A DNA stretch of 64,000 nt from Mastigias papua (lineage: Eukaryota; Cnidaria; Scyphozoa; Rhizostomeae; Mastigiidae), in NCBI GenBank assembly GCA_964019165.1, contig OZ025274.1, positions 10,797,907 through 10,861,906 of the forward strand, read 5' to 3'. Shown in pieces: positions 1 through 12,402 of the stretch. Position numbers and translations under genes: made by a program. The notes beneath the pieces were generated by a model, which saw only the letters and a program-made list of their open reading frames with translations, searched no databases and had not been told where the DNA came from. Numbering within the stretch: the first letter of the stretch is position 1; each line of letters opens with the position of its first letter.

Positions 1-2484
1 CAGATCGTGGGAAGTTATATACCGTAAATGATGGATAAAGCGGCGCGGCGCTTGGTACAGTTGCTTTCTAGATACGGCGGTTATTCGTTTGCGACGCTTA
101 TTTCACATATTATGTCAAAGAATGGTTAAATGTTCTAGTGTGTAACTAGAACTAAATAATGTTTCAAAGTGATCACTACAACTTGTGCTACAGCAAAATA
201 TACCAGCAGGAGATGTTTTTATCAAGGCTATTCGGCATATATTGAGGGAAAGAACTCTATTTCTGAAACGTGGCACAAAATGGAAATGTAACTGCATTAC
301 ACGTATTCAATGTCAGTCAATCGGTCAATATCATTATAAGAATAAAAGATCACATTTCACCTTCGCCAAGAAATATCGGTATTATTATTTACCGTTTTGG
401 TGAGTTGCGCTGAAAATCGTTCTTATTGTATTTATTGTAAGTCGTCATATAAGAGCCGCGGTGTTTATTCGAAAAATATAAGAAAGTGCATCGCTTATTT
501 GGCTGCGGGGCTTAATCAAGTAGTGGCCCTTAATCGAGTAGCGGCGCTTAATCGATCATTTACTGTATACTTCAGGAGCGAGCAATAGAGATAATCTCGG
601 AAAGCTAAAAATCAGATAGCTTGCAAATTAATGTCAATCAAGAACAATAGGAAGTTCATTGCTTGCCTGTTGGTCTTTAAATGCATGAAGGAAGCATCCA
701 TAGAAGTCTTGAAAACAAATCTTGAAGGCATAGACCATAGTATTAACACCCATAACAATAAACATGCAGCTAAAATCAAAGATTAAATTAGATTAAAATT
801 ACTAATCGTCTTGAGAAGAGTTCCAAATTCTATTTAGGAGAAAATCGTCAACAGTAGTTGCTCTCTTTAGAGTTGATCTTCTCTCCGATTTACATTCATT
901 ATTTGGGTGAAATAGGGGGGGGAGGGGTTATCAAAATTCGACGTCTTATTGGTAGAAATGGGAGAGCTTGTTGTGACGACGTTGCTCGATTAGGGGGAGG
1001 GAGGGGTAAGAAATGGCTCAAATATTGACGGCCCCATAGTCTTCTGGTATGACCGTTTAGTTTGAGTAGATCTTAGGTTTATACACAGGGCCTTTGTTGA
1101 TAAAGCAAGATTGTTTAATGAAGACTAAACATTATTCGTATCATTTATTATTATTTCCGCTCATTTACTGAAATTGTGATGTAAATACACTCCCGTCACT
1201 AAAGTATCCGGACACCAGGCAAATGCATTATATGTCCGAAGTTGTTTCTGCTAGGCACACACAGCCCATGTGACATCATATGGTGAAAATGTTAAATTTG
1301 GGTCTTTTTGAGTATGTTTAGTAATTCTTGATTTCCATTTATTATAATTGCTATTAAATATTTATATATATAACTAAAGGTTTGATCTCACCCATTGTCG
1401 TCTTGGCTTTATTATCGTTTGTAGAAGTGAAACAGGGAATTTTTGTAGATGCCTTTTTATTGTTGATTATCATCACCGATGTAATTGCCAACTGCCTATC
1501 TTACAATTTAAACTTGGTATGTACATTTTTCCCCGGAATTATGCAAAAAGATGAAATAAAGAAAATCTTCGTTGGAAGGACAGGCCTAGGTTGGGAATGG
1601 CACATTGTTGAGGGAAAGCTTGTATGAAAGTAGGCCTAGACAAAGGGCAAGGTGTTATGACACAATAGAATGTTAGTGTGATGTTAGTTAAGTGTCAGCA
1701 TAAAGGAAGTGATGGCAATGAGTTGTAGAAAAAACGCGCAATGAATGAATGAATTGAGTGGAAGTTACTAGAATGACATTGCTTCATATGTCACTAGTGA
1801 GTGACCATGAATTTTTTCCTGGAAAATAAAGCCTATACCTAGACTTGAAAAATTTCAGTTCAAAAGTTAGTGTCTGTGATAGGCTACTATGTGTCCAAAG
1901 ACAAGCGAATTTCTGAGGTAACTTACTGAGTAGCCATATTTGAAAACCAGTAGAAACCAAAGGAAAACTTCATACTACAACTTTTTCCTGTATGGTGAAT
2001 TTTTTGTTCAGAAAATGTGACCCGTCATGTCTGTTCAGATGAAAGTTAAAATGTTTCCAGATTTTTATGCTGCGCAGTTTTTATCTGAGGCACAATTGGG
2101 TCAATCTTTAGCAACTCAATCTGGGAGTTTGAGCCCTAATATTTTTAATAGCCTTCTTTCCTTTAGGCCCTTCATCCTCCTTGTCCCCAAAACATGAGGT
2201 CAGGTCGATTCAAAACCCAATACGAGGCCAAAAGTGAGGTCACAAGCTCAATCATACCACGCCCCACTTGGGTCATTCATTTTCTAGCAATTTCTTTACA
2301 CAAATAACAGTGAGTGATTCCCTTACCACCATTGTTGTAGTGAGTGTTTTCCTTTTCTATTCAAATTATGGATGTGGGGACTTTGTAAGCTCAATATCTT
2401 GAAATAGGACACTTTGAGGTTACATGGAGATTGTAATTGAGGAGCTTAGGTATTTACATTTTGTTTGATCTTTCTCTTTTATAG
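1..2484. other. Non-coding stretch upstream of the first visible C1QBP exon
   Basis: No recognisable exon is visible here. The only small structure noted is a three-unit, 18-bp tandem repeat at about 505-558, built on the word cttaatcgagta. The missing 5' exon of the downstream C1QBP-like gene (mitochondrial presequence and first helix) should lie here or upstream of the window. I searched by eye for a matching acidic helix ending in phase 0 and did not find one. Confidence 0.5.
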
Positions 2485-5400
2485 CTTAACATTGATGGAA
2501 GTAATATCACTTTATCAAGAAAGCATAATGGGGAAAGGTATGTATGAGTCCACTTCTTTCAATTATCATTTTTATTTCCTGTTGTTGATCAAGTTTCTTT
2601 GGCATTAGAGAGCGAATTAGAGAGAGAAAGGTTCCTTCCCAGCCGCTTATTGATAGTATTATAAAACTCAAGAAAATAGCAAGATCTTCTTTTGATCTTA
2701 GTGTTCTCCTGGAGAATGTTTGGTCAAGTATTAGATAGATGAGGTATTAGATGAGACACAATTTCTGATAGCAGTGATGTAATTCGATACAGTAATCAAA
2801 GTTTACATTGAATCATTAAATTGATAGGTTTTTGACAAACATCAATAGAACAGTGGCGATCGATGGTAAAAGCACTGCAATGGTTAAATTTGTGGATTGC
2901 AGGAACTTTTCCAACTACGCAAATTCTGAAAGTACGCAATTACAGAACGGAAAACAATAGGATTGTACCTAAGGACATTTTTCAAACTTTCACAAACAAC
3001 ATTTTTCAAACTATAGGAAGTCTACTGTCGTAATTACCAAGAAAGAGTATCAATTTTCCGATATTCTTCTTTTCATGTCCAAGAAGGAAGATATTTGCTA
3101 CGTAGTCTGTGGCATATCCAGGACAAGCTATATAGGTGAATCTTAAAACGTGGGTGTTTGGAAATATATTGCGGACGTACTGTCTACTTTAGCTTGGATT
3201 ATTCTACATATGCCATGTTAGCCAAAGCTACAATAGACACTCATTGTAAAACTGTTGCTTTTGCTCACTGGTAGCATCAGGAAACGTTTTTGAATGACGT
3301 CATATTGATTTAACTTCTTCATCAACGTCGCCCAGAACTTATCAACAAGCTACCATAGTCGCCAGAAGTCCTTGGGACGCTTCGAAGGAGCAGATAAAAA
3401 CCACTTTCCTCTACATATTGTCATAGTTGCTACAAACATGCACCCCCTTCCCCCTGGAACAATGTTGGTTCGCTTATGGGACACTTGAAGTTGGCGTGCA
3501 CGCGAAATTTTCCCATTGTCGCAGGTACTTCTCCAGAAAACCAACATTGTTTCAGGGGGAGAGGGGGGTGAAGGTTCGTTCCAGAATACAAAAAGTGCAA
3601 AGTGTCCTAGGACTTTTGGCGACTATTATAGGTCCTGCCAAAATTGTTATCCTAAACTCTATGAAGTTTTCTTCATGTTAATCTAGGATCAAGCAACTGT
3701 GTTAGTAAATATCAGCTGTTTCAATTGTGTACAATGCACATTTGCATATCTTCGTATCTGCTTTATGATAATTTCCGCTAGACACGAGTTCAGACCCGGT
3801 CATTTGTTATCATCAACTTGTTTCTGTATCCTCTAGTTGGCTGTTTGCTAAATGCCAAAATTTTGCCAACTTTGCTTTGAACTGTTTGATAAAGTCTGCT
3901 GATATCTTATGTTACAAGAGAAAATCAAAGGGGTGGTGGTCACAGAGTAGTGGTTTATTGGTAACAGCAAGATAATTTATAGATTATAAAAGACAGACCT
4001 TTAATTCAATAAAGATATCCTTGCATTTATGTACTCGTACTAGATCCTTGTTCTAGAGATAAAAGTTAGAAAAGTATTACTTTATTTATATTTTAATATC
4101 TATGAAACTAATTTGGCAGTGGTTGTTGTATAGTATGTTAAGAATCACTATGCGTAGCAGCAGAAAGTAACTCCCTAAAAGAATTCAACACTTGCAGGAG
4201 AAACAATGTTGTCATAGGTAAGAAAATAATCGTGAAACACAAACTTAAATCCCTATAGTTCGTAAAGATAATTCTGGGATTTATGCAACGCATGCTCATT
4301 AGCGTCTTATTAAAGCGTCCTTCAACATAGTAGCTTGACACAAAAATATGTGCAGTGGCATTTTTGAGGTATTCACTTTGAGAAATTTAAAGAATTTATC
4401 TTAGACTATGATATTATCAATTGTTTTTTTATTTTTGCAGGGTATTGGTAACCTTTGATGTTAATGAAAATGTTAATATTGATGAATCAATGAATGCAGA
4501 AGAAATGACTGGAAACGAAGATGAGGTTGAAGCCAATGTGAGTTCTATACCAATGCTTGTAAATTGTAAAGTAGAAAATCGCTTTCGATACCGTTGTAAT
4601 AGCAGACTTTTCGATTTCATCCAAGTAACAGGGTTTGTAGAGGACCTGGAAAATCTGGAAAATTGGCTAATTTTTGCAAAAGTTGTGGAAAACCTGGAAT
4701 ATTCAGAGATTTTGTATTACTTATTAGAGAGTTAGGGAAAAGTCAAGGAATTCTGATATTTAATCTTGTTGTTTTGAAATTCTCCAAAGCAGCCCTTCGT
4801 CTAAGGAATCCCCAGTGATACTAAATAAACTCTCTGAATTGTTTTCCCTGCTGTTGTTTTTCGTTTCTGGTTTCATCCTCACAATTTTATCATTTATCTT
4901 TGAAGATTGTTTCTAAAAACGTTATTCAGTGCCATCGACCGCCAGAAAAAATCATGTGATTTTAACAAAAATTAAGGGGAAAATCGGGGAATGTCATGCG
5001 GAGGATTCTGTACTAACCCAAAGTAATTCAGAGGCTCATCTTCTTCCTGTTTGTTAGGCAATAGTTGTGCATTGAATTTGAATGGGCTTTGCATTCTTCC
5101 TAGTATATTATTAATGTTGTATTCTACAACATGAAATCACATAGGCCAATGTCAATGAATTTTACATAGAATACTGAAAGAGAATTCGTTGGAACACGTG
5201 ATCGTTCTAGATCATTATTATTTCTCTGTTGCACCTCATTTATGAGGATCTCAATATGATAGCGATCTTTAGTGCTTGTGTTGTTAGTGTGCAATTTAAA
5301 TGTTTAATTCAAAGCATGCATTTTCTCCCTTATAGTCTTCTCTTAACACTTGAGAGATCCCATTGTTGCAGATAAGATTGCAAATTTGCCAAGAATTATC

Positions 5401-7386
5401 TATTTCGGTGCACGAATTTTCGAGATCTTTGATTTTTATATATTAAGTCACTGAGCTTCTAACATACTGACTCATAATTCTTCGAAACCTTTTGCTTTTT
5501 ATGCATTAAGTTATCGCTCAGCATATAAGAAATTGTATCGAATCCTTGTATCCAAGCATTTGGTTACAAGGAATTACAAGGAATTAGATACAATTTCTCG
5601 TATACTGAGCAATAACGTAATGCATAAAAAGCCAAAGGTTTCGAAGAATTATGTGTCAGTATTTAAGAAAAAGCAATAGAATTGCCCCATTATTGTTCCT
5701 GTTGTATAGCCATGGGGAAGCATTCAACTCAAATTCATTTCACCAGCGAATTGATCATTGTTGGAGTCGAATCGCAGTTTTTACTCACTTTTGTAGATCT
5801 TTATTGTTTAACACCCTTGTTTATCAGTTATTTCTTTATGGCTTTGTAGATTGTTTCATACCCAACATTCAAAGTGCAAATAATCAAAGATGGCGGTAAA
5901 ACGCTTCAATTCTTTTGTGCCTTTAACACAACACCACAGGAAGAAGATGAAGATTCCTTCTCAGACTTATTCAGATTTGATAGCGTGTCAGTTTGGCAGC
6001 ACCCAGATGCACAGGAGGAGGGGGAAAGTGCTTATGAAGCAGAAACGGAAAACATGGATGGAGTAAGTTTGTTGCTGCCTTCATTGAAAATCTTACTGAG
6101 CATCTTATACCTTAGGAGTATTTATTTCTGTTCAGACTTTTTTCTTGAACCTCGCTTAGGTCTCTGTTAGGTGTCAACGTCTCTTTTAGCAAAAAGTAAA
6201 TTTTGTCAAATGTAATCATAATAAAGGCGAAAGTTCAACGGCCGCTTTGAGTGAATTGTTTTAAGCATTTCGCACCTTTAATACAGTGATACGCTAGTAT
6301 AAGTTTCTTAACTACGGCGTTATGTTTCATCTCTGTTTTTCGCCATCAGATTGGTAGAATTTGTATTTTGAGCACCTCAGGTCTTTGACTGTTGTTTTAC
6401 GAACAGGTATAAGTCTATTAGCAATCTGGAGAGTCAGTCATATACCGATTTCGTCCTCACTTAGCGCCATTCCGACGTTAATGGGTTGAGGGGTGGATTA
6501 ACAGCCCCATACTCTAAAGAGAATTTTTTTACATCGATTCTCATATCACAGATTTCGAAGTGAGGGTAACGTGTTGAGAAGAAGTTACCACACCAGAGAT
6601 CCTTTCACCAGCACCAGCGCTAGCTTCGAATAAACTAAATACGAGAACTTCTTGAAGAAATTCATTGGTGTTGTCATCAAACAGGTATCAATTTCGGAAG
6701 GAACACACTCATGAGCAGATAGCTTTCAAACTCTTTTGTCACAACTCATATCGTTAATGTTCAAACATCTAAAACCAAGCCGAAAAATACTGCTGATCCT
6801 GAAATGTTACGATTCTGGTACAAGTGGTCGAGAAATTCACCAAGACATTATGTCATTAAAGGGCAACTTCATTCTACAAATTCTTTTCAACTAATTATTG
6901 TAATCAGTACAAGTAATATCATTCGTAGTATTGGAATTATATTCAGTTTTTTGCCCTGAACACATTTCTAGCGACCTGCAAAATTGAATAGCATACCTCA
7001 TACTTGCATGTGGACTGTAGGCCCATTTTCAGTTTTTCGTGGGCCGACTCTAAGGGAGGGTTAAGGGGTATGAAAGTTAGCGTCGAAATGACGATAAGCT
7101 CGGACGAAATCGATGTAGTACTGACCCCTAAATCAAAAAGTATGCTTTGTGCTCTTATACTCGTCTTTTATTAAAAAAAAACGTGTGACCTGGGTGTATA
7201 TTGGTTGCCTCAAGATCGTTATCTTATTTTGAATAGAATTTATACAAACTACTACTAAATACTCTCTACGAACGAGGGGTAAACAACGAATTTGCCAAGG
7301 AGCTCCTACAGATGAGTACAACCATTGAGCATAGAGAGTATGTCAACTTCTTGCAAGACCTTAAAGGATTTTTCTCTGCAAAGTGA
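2485..7386 (+). CDS. C1QBP: C1QBP / p32 (MAM33 family), last four exons, 5' end missing
   Basis: Visible exons are 2485-2537, 4441-4537, 5850-6062 and 7237-7386 (TGA at 7384-7386). All junctions are GT-AG and phases close, giving 170 residues. The first exon carries a LNIDGSNITLSRK strand like the LELNGTEAKLVRK segment of human p32. The second has the VTFDVNEN strand followed by an acidic linker. The third has VQIIKDGGKTLQF plus an acidic loop. The last ends in MSTTIEHREYVNFLQDLKGF, matching the p32 C-terminal helix. p32 is a doughnut-shaped, strongly acidic trimer of the mitochondrial matrix that supports mitochondrial translation and ribosome assembly. The presequence and first helix are not seen. 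Introns hold a 200-bp hairpin element and other repeats. Human mature p32 is about 209 residues, so roughly the N-terminal fifth is missing. Confidence 0.88.
4630..5010. repeat. Degenerate interspersed repeat with 'ctggaaaa' words
   Basis: Within a C1QBP intron. Direct words such as acctggaaaatctggaaaa and gtggaaaacctggaat recur, followed by gttagggaaaagtcaagg and later ggggaaaatcggggaa. This composition is typical of old interspersed repeats in invertebrate genomes. No termini or target duplication could be set, so limits are rough. Confidence 0.35.
5463..5662. repeat. Long inverted repeat (hairpin MITE-like), about 78-bp arms
   Basis: The left arm (about 5463-5540) begins atactgactcataattcttc. 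The right arm (about 5585-5662) ends gaagaattatgtgtcagtat, its near-perfect reverse complement. The arms enclose a loop of about 44 bp that contains a small direct repeat (acaaggaatt twice). It lies in the C1QBP intron between 4538 and 5849 and would form a long hairpin in the pre-mRNA. It is most simply a foldback MITE. No target duplication was obvious. Confidence 0.75.
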
Positions 7387-9478
7387 GTATTTCATTCCGT
7401 CTTGAGCTTTATCTTTTTCTGATTTTTTTCTGTGCAGTTTTTAGAAGATCATTGAGTGATTTCTGGGTGGGACGGTAGACTGAAAGAGCTAGATCTTAAA
7501 TGCTGAATTTGATTTAGAGAATTCGGATTTGTACGTCATAAAGTTATTAGTCCTTTCGAAGAGATTTAATAGTTAATCATGTCATAATGTTCCAATATTA
7601 TTGTAGGGTTATAGTTACTTACACGTATATTATAGCATCACTGAGAACGAATAGTTTTCTAACCGTATCATACATCTTCAGCAGTAAATATATATTATCT
7701 TTCAAAAATAGGAAGCATTGCACTTTAATAGTAAAGATAACAATAATAATAACTAATATGTTGACATGGTCAGACTTAAACAGTCTGTTGTCATTCAAGG
7801 ACCTGTAATCTTACCTATTGGCAATCAGTGATAGAAGTAAATTAAAAGTAGAATAGGAGTGATGTAGTTAAATCTACTATTAAAGGAATGTATTAGAATC
7901 AAATGCATTTCCGTTGGAAATCTACATAGGTTTATGTTAATTAGTTTTCAATCAAATAGTATCTAGGCTATGGCATGATTTTGACTCCTAGTGACAGTGA
8001 TATAGTACCAATTATTACTGATTGTTTGAATTCTGTTAGCTAAAAATTTGACCTTATTGCATGTACCGGACTTTTGCACGCAAAAGCTATTGATTGGAAG
8101 TAGTCTTAGGTATAATATCCACCTCTATGTTCACTTAATTATGTGTCTGTTGAAAGCTACTATTTCCAAGGTTCTCGTGCAAGATTTTAGTATTGGTATA
8201 GTATTAGTTGCACTAAGAGAACGTGACAGTGTAGAGCCTTCATTTACTATTAGCTATGACAACCTATGCATGTTATGGGCATGTCGCCTAGAGAGGGAGA
8301 AAGAGAGTAGACAATGCCCAATACAAAGCACTTTTTGTCAAACTCTAGTGCCTCTCTCGTTCACAGACGACTTACATTTCTGTTTTGATGTTAATTTTCT
8401 TAATTCGCAGGCATTAGAAGACAAATGCAAATTTTATCCAAGTGAATAAGTGTTTGATGTTAGCTGTCTGTCATCAGCACCTTGTTGACAACATCCAACG
8501 GTTTGTACAGCTATTGCAGAACTAACAATAGACTTGTTGATTTAGTTAAGCTCTCTCCGCCAATATGAATGTTGTATGATGGCATGCTATAATTTCCTGC
8601 TCGTAAGGTTGTCAAAATATTGATCTTTTTGATACTGAATAGAAGGTGTTTTCTTTGTCTTGTGACCGTTTGTCGTCATCAAGGTTGAAATATCATCGTG
8701 TATGAGAGAACGAGAGAGCAATCTTAAACTTGATCAAGACAGTTAGGAATTTTTGGCATTATCAAGTCGTTTTGGATTTGAATCTTCTGACAATATCAAG
8801 TTCCAGTAAAAAATGAGAAAACTACAGATAATACAGTAAATTTGCTGTAATGAAGCACATGGACACTAGGAAAGAAATAAAGGTTTAGCTTCAAGGTTTT
8901 TAGCATGAAATAATTTTTCTGAATGTTGAATTCTGTGTAAAACATTTTCACAATAGGATGCGCAGGATTACGAGAAAAGGTAACTTTCAATCATTTGCCA
9001 ACGGAAGCCACTCGCCAAAAATCAGACACAGGGTCTGTTTGGCATTAAAGGTCAGAATTCAACTGTGTTTATGTAACAGAAAGTGTAAGCTGGGCCGTGA
9101 CTCATGACAAGGAAATGTATCTAAGTTCACATCGGGACCTCATCGGTCTATAATTTGTCCCAACTTCTATTTGATTTCTTCTAAATCTTGTTGTCTTTAC
9201 ATACTTTCCTTGAGAGCTCCTTTATGTTAATTGTTCATTTAGTACTATGCTTTATGGAGATTCTATGTGGTAAATACATACTATGTATAAATATTTAAAA
9301 ATGAAAAAGTCAAGCTCAGTATAGTTTCAACAATTTTGTTCAATATACACATACACTTTTTCTCACTGGGCGCTCATTAATGAGGTCCTAGAAATAATTT
9401 ATTTATTAAACTGAATTTGTTTACGGGATTGCAAAAACAATGTTTGTATAGCACGAGCAAGAGTGAACATTCTTTTAG
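7387..9478. other. Intergenic stretch without recognisable genes
   Basis: Follows the C1QBP stop codon. A 133-codon open frame at 8048-8449 begins with TTG, has no family resemblance and is treated as chance. No repeat with clear termini was seen. Confidence 0.5.
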
Positions 9479-9580
9479 CATACTGAAAACTTTTTCATCC
9501 GACACTCGTCTGAGTATGATGAAACGTCGGATAACGACCGAAAGGTGAACTGAAATATATAGCCAGTACCGGATATTTTT
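9470..9580 (-). mobile_element. Penelope-type terminal fragment with decayed hammerhead motif
   Basis: Sequence from about 9479 (catactgaaaac) through ccgacactcgtctgagtatg to gaaaggtgaactgaaat parallels the Penelope terminus at 14998-15085. On the minus strand, 9518-9479 repeats the hammerhead layout: stem-I arms CATACT and AGTATG and a GTGTCGGAT stem-II segment. The core reads CAGACGA instead of CTGACGA, so the conserved U4 is lost. No element coding sequence lies beside it. It is probably an isolated terminus left by an old insertion. Confidence 0.65.
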
Positions 9581-9599
9581 CGACACATCTAAGCCTATG

Positions 9600-10180
9600 A
9601 GCGGTGGTCAAGCGCATCCAACATTTCATACAACATTTCATCAAACATTTCCTTCTCTCGATAGTTCGAGCGCAGCCACACATTTAAGAAACCTTTTAGA
9701 GCTTTCTACGTATGCCCAGAAATGAAATGTTGGATGATGTGTGGCCATATTCATCCAACATTCAAAAAACAAAGTTTGTTCTTGGCTTCGATTTGACTTA
9801 GTCCTATATCACTTTGCAAATGCTAGATGATCCAAACGCACCCAAAATTTCATCCAACATCCTCTATACAAATGTTAGGCGAAATGTCGAATGCGTTTTG
9901 TCACCTATTTTGGATCATCCACATTTGCGTAGTGATGTTGGATGGAGTTTGATCGAGATCAAAAACAAATGCTGTTTTCGAAATGTTGGGTGCATTTGAC
10001 CACTTCATCCAACATTTCATCTTACATTTATTTTTGACCATGCGTAGAAAGCTCGTAGCTCATTGTTGATGAAATTTTGGATGCATTTGACCACCTCTCA
10101 ATATAATCGACGAGTCGTTAGGGTACTTTGGGGCTAAATGTTGGATGAAATTTTGGGTCCTTTTGACCAAAGCTTAAGGC
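9600..10180. repeat. Cluster of repeated 'catccaacatttcat' words in both orientations
   Basis: The word catccaacattt and its complement aaatgttggatg recur many times, often linked to gcatttgaccac. Examples lie near 9618, 9727, 9757, 9850, 9930, 9985, 10005, 10080 and 10137. Both orientations are mixed and spacing is irregular. It looks like a degenerate clustered repeat or several nested copies of a small palindromic element. No coding potential is apparent. Confidence 0.6.
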
Positions 10181-10250
10181 TAGGAAAGCTTCATCACGTG
10201 ATGCAGAACACATTCTGTGTATATACCCAAAAAGACCTACATTCATTCCA

Positions 10251-11056
10251 ATGGTACATTGCCGACATTATCCTCAGCCGGCTCTCGAAGCATCCTTTGA
10301 TTGCATATTCATGAATGTTAGAATAGTCTATTCGTACTACAGAAACATAAAGCCATTATTTTAGAATGCTTTGATGGAGTTATATATCGAATGTGGCCAG
10401 GCAATTCATCTCATATTCCGATGACTGGTATGTGGTATCGTATTCTCCTGCTCATTGGGAACTCACTCGAAAGTTTTGTCTAGATATGCCCCTGAATTCA
10501 TGGGTGAGGCTGAGAAATTTGGAGGTAGGGGGGTAGTTAAACTTATTGAGTCAAATGAAAGCAGATTATTGCTTTATAGCTGTTCTCCATGAAGTGGCAC
10601 GCCTTTGCCTTCTTGCAGCGGGGGACATCTGCTGTAAGAAGTTCGCAAGTTGGTAACTGATAGTTGTATACTTGGTAAAATTGCTTCTTGCTGTTTCCTA
10701 TCAACATGCCAGTCATGTTGTCTGAAAGAAACGGCTTGTTTCCTTTTGTACATTATAATCTATGGGACATATGTGAAACGTTGCTTTTTTGCACTCGTTG
10801 GAGATTTGTAAGAAGGTCGTTTACCCGCTGTTCCGTTGTGGCTACCACCTGGGTGATCCGCAAAACGAGGTTAGATATTCAGTCTGTGATCGAGTCAACA
10901 TCGGTCAACATGGCGAACAGGGAAGGGCGCTATGGAGACAACACAATGTTATTGGAAAAGAACAGTTGATGCTAGCTAGACTCAAGTAATGACTTAAAGT
11001 GGTGTGTCATATGTAGAAGATTACTGTATTTAGGTATGATCTGAATTGATTTTGAG
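10251..11056. other. FUZ upstream region, no gene recognised
   Basis: Open frames here (10688-10989) start at TTG or lack any family resemblance. The stretch should hold the FUZ promoter and 5' untranslated region, but no TATA box or X-box that I would stand behind was found. Confidence 0.4.
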
Positions 11057-12295
11057 ATGTGTTCATTCGTTAGTCAGCTTATTTGTGTAACTGCAGATAC
11101 CGGATTGCCTTTGTTTACAAGAGCTCCTGAGCGCGAAAAGGCATTGCCATTTCCAATTATGGGATCGTTAAATGGCGTAGATTTATTTGCCAGGAAACAT
11201 GGAGTTGAAATAGTCAATACAAGAGCAGGAAAAGCAAAAGTATCATGGAAAATATTCAAGGAATCATTAAAATTTATTGCCATCGGGAAAGATTGTGATG
11301 TATCGGATTTTCAATTATCAGTTTTACTAGAGAACGTATTTAATGCCTTAGTACTTATTCTTGGTATATCCGAAATTGAAGTGATAACGAATGTTGAGAA
11401 ATTCAAAAAGGAAGTCAGAGGAAGCTTTTGTTTAATAGATAGCCTTCTCACTGGGTCTACTCCATTTGGATGTGTGACACAATGTGTTGACGTTATTTTG
11501 TGCCCCGAAACGTCGATACTTAAAGAACGTTTGGATGCGTTCGTGAAGCTTTGTGATAGTGAGTTTGGATGCCTTCTAGTACACGGGAAAATAGTTGTTG
11601 CAACTGATAAATGGTGGCAATTACTTCCATCAGAAATGATGCTTGTCATGTTACTTATTCGCTCAATGCCACACGCCAATGCCAGAGATTTCCCAATATA
11701 TTTGCCACATGGTAGTCCAAATGTTCCACATAGATTGTTAACAATGGAAATAATAGAAAATGTAGAGGTTTGTGTAATATGTGGACCAGAACCATCATTG
11801 CAAGATGTTCTAGTAAACCATCTCAATCGCTATTGGAAATCAAGAACAATGGAAATATTGTGGACTTGCTGTTCCTCACATCCAAAAAACATCCCATCAA
11901 ATATTGCTATTGATAATTTGATAGATGGTTTTATCCTAACAAATTTGGAGGAAGGTAGATGCCTGGCTAGCATAACCCCTTGTGGAAATATGAACAATTA
12001 TGAAGTAATGGAAGTAAAACAAAGGCAGCAGGTTCTAGCTGACTTTTATATTTCTGTTGTTGGAACGTCTTTTTCTGTAGGAGATGATGAAGATCTTAGC
12101 AATGCACAAACAGAGTACTTATTTACACATGATATTGTGGAAACTTATCAGTGTGCCAATAAATATAAGCTGTATGCAACACAGTTTGATAACCATCAAA
12201 TGTTTGTACTGTTTTCAAAGGAAATCCCAATCTATGCAATGTCTACATACACGGAGAGAACATTTCGGCAACTAACAGAATACACTTACATATGA
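11057..12295 (+). CDS. FUZ: FUZ, fuzzy planar cell polarity / ciliogenesis protein, intronless
   Basis: One uninterrupted 412-residue frame, close to the 418 residues of human FUZ. Landmarks are LICVTADTGLPLFTR near the N-terminus (human LLCLAASSGVPLFCR), GSLNG at 36-40, LIDSLL at 126-131, TQCVD at 141-145 and YLPHGSPNVPHRLL at 215-228, nearly identical to the human YLPHGSPTVPHRLL. FUZ is a multi-longin-domain protein of the CPLANE complex. With INTU it activates a Rab-type GTPase and recruits intraflagellar transport proteins to basal bodies. The ATG at 11057 gives MCSFVSQLICV, a plausible longin start; an AG at 11072-11073 could instead be a splice acceptor, so the first few residues are less certain. 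The gene lies tail to tail with MRPL3, 344 bp away. Lack of introns beside intron-rich genes is notable; retroposition was considered, but no poly(A) tract or target duplication was seen. Confidence 0.93.
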   Translation: MCSFVSQLICVTADTGLPLFTRAPEREKALPFPIMGSLNGVDLFARKHGVEIVNTRAGKAKVSWKIFKESLKFIAIGKDCDVSDFQLSVLLENVFNALVLILGISEIEVITNVEKFKKEVRGSFCLIDSLLTGSTPFGCVTQCVDVILCPETSILKERLDAFVKLCDSEFGCLLVHGKIVVATDKWWQLLPSEMMLVMLLIRSMPHANARDFPIYLPHGSPNVPHRLLTMEIIENVEVCVICGPEPSLQDVLVNHLNRYWKSRTMEILWTCCSSHPKNIPSNIAIDNLIDGFILTNLEEGRCLASITPCGNMNNYEVMEVKQRQQVLADFYISVVGTSFSVGDDEDLSNAQTEYLFTHDIVETYQCANKYKLYATQFDNHQMFVLFSKEIPIYAMSTYTERTFRQLTEYTYI

Positions 12296-12402
12296 TTCAC
12301 TTATTATTTTTGTGTCATGATGTATATATATATAAAGCACACAAGATAGATTATAGAAAGTATCACAGAAACTACCGTTTTTTTGCATTCTCAGTTATAG
12401 AC

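Noticed and set aside
8048..8449. 133-codon open frame on the plus strand
   Set aside because: Opens on TTG with no early ATG, shows no family resemblance and no matching splice context. Chance frame in intergenic DNA.
10688..10989. Open frames just upstream of FUZ as an extra FUZ exon
   Set aside because: FUZ homologues start close to the LICVTADTG segment; the upstream frames start at TTG and have no longin-like sequence.
11311..11826. 171-codon minus-strand frame opposite FUZ
   Set aside because: It is the antisense shadow of the strongly conserved FUZ frame.
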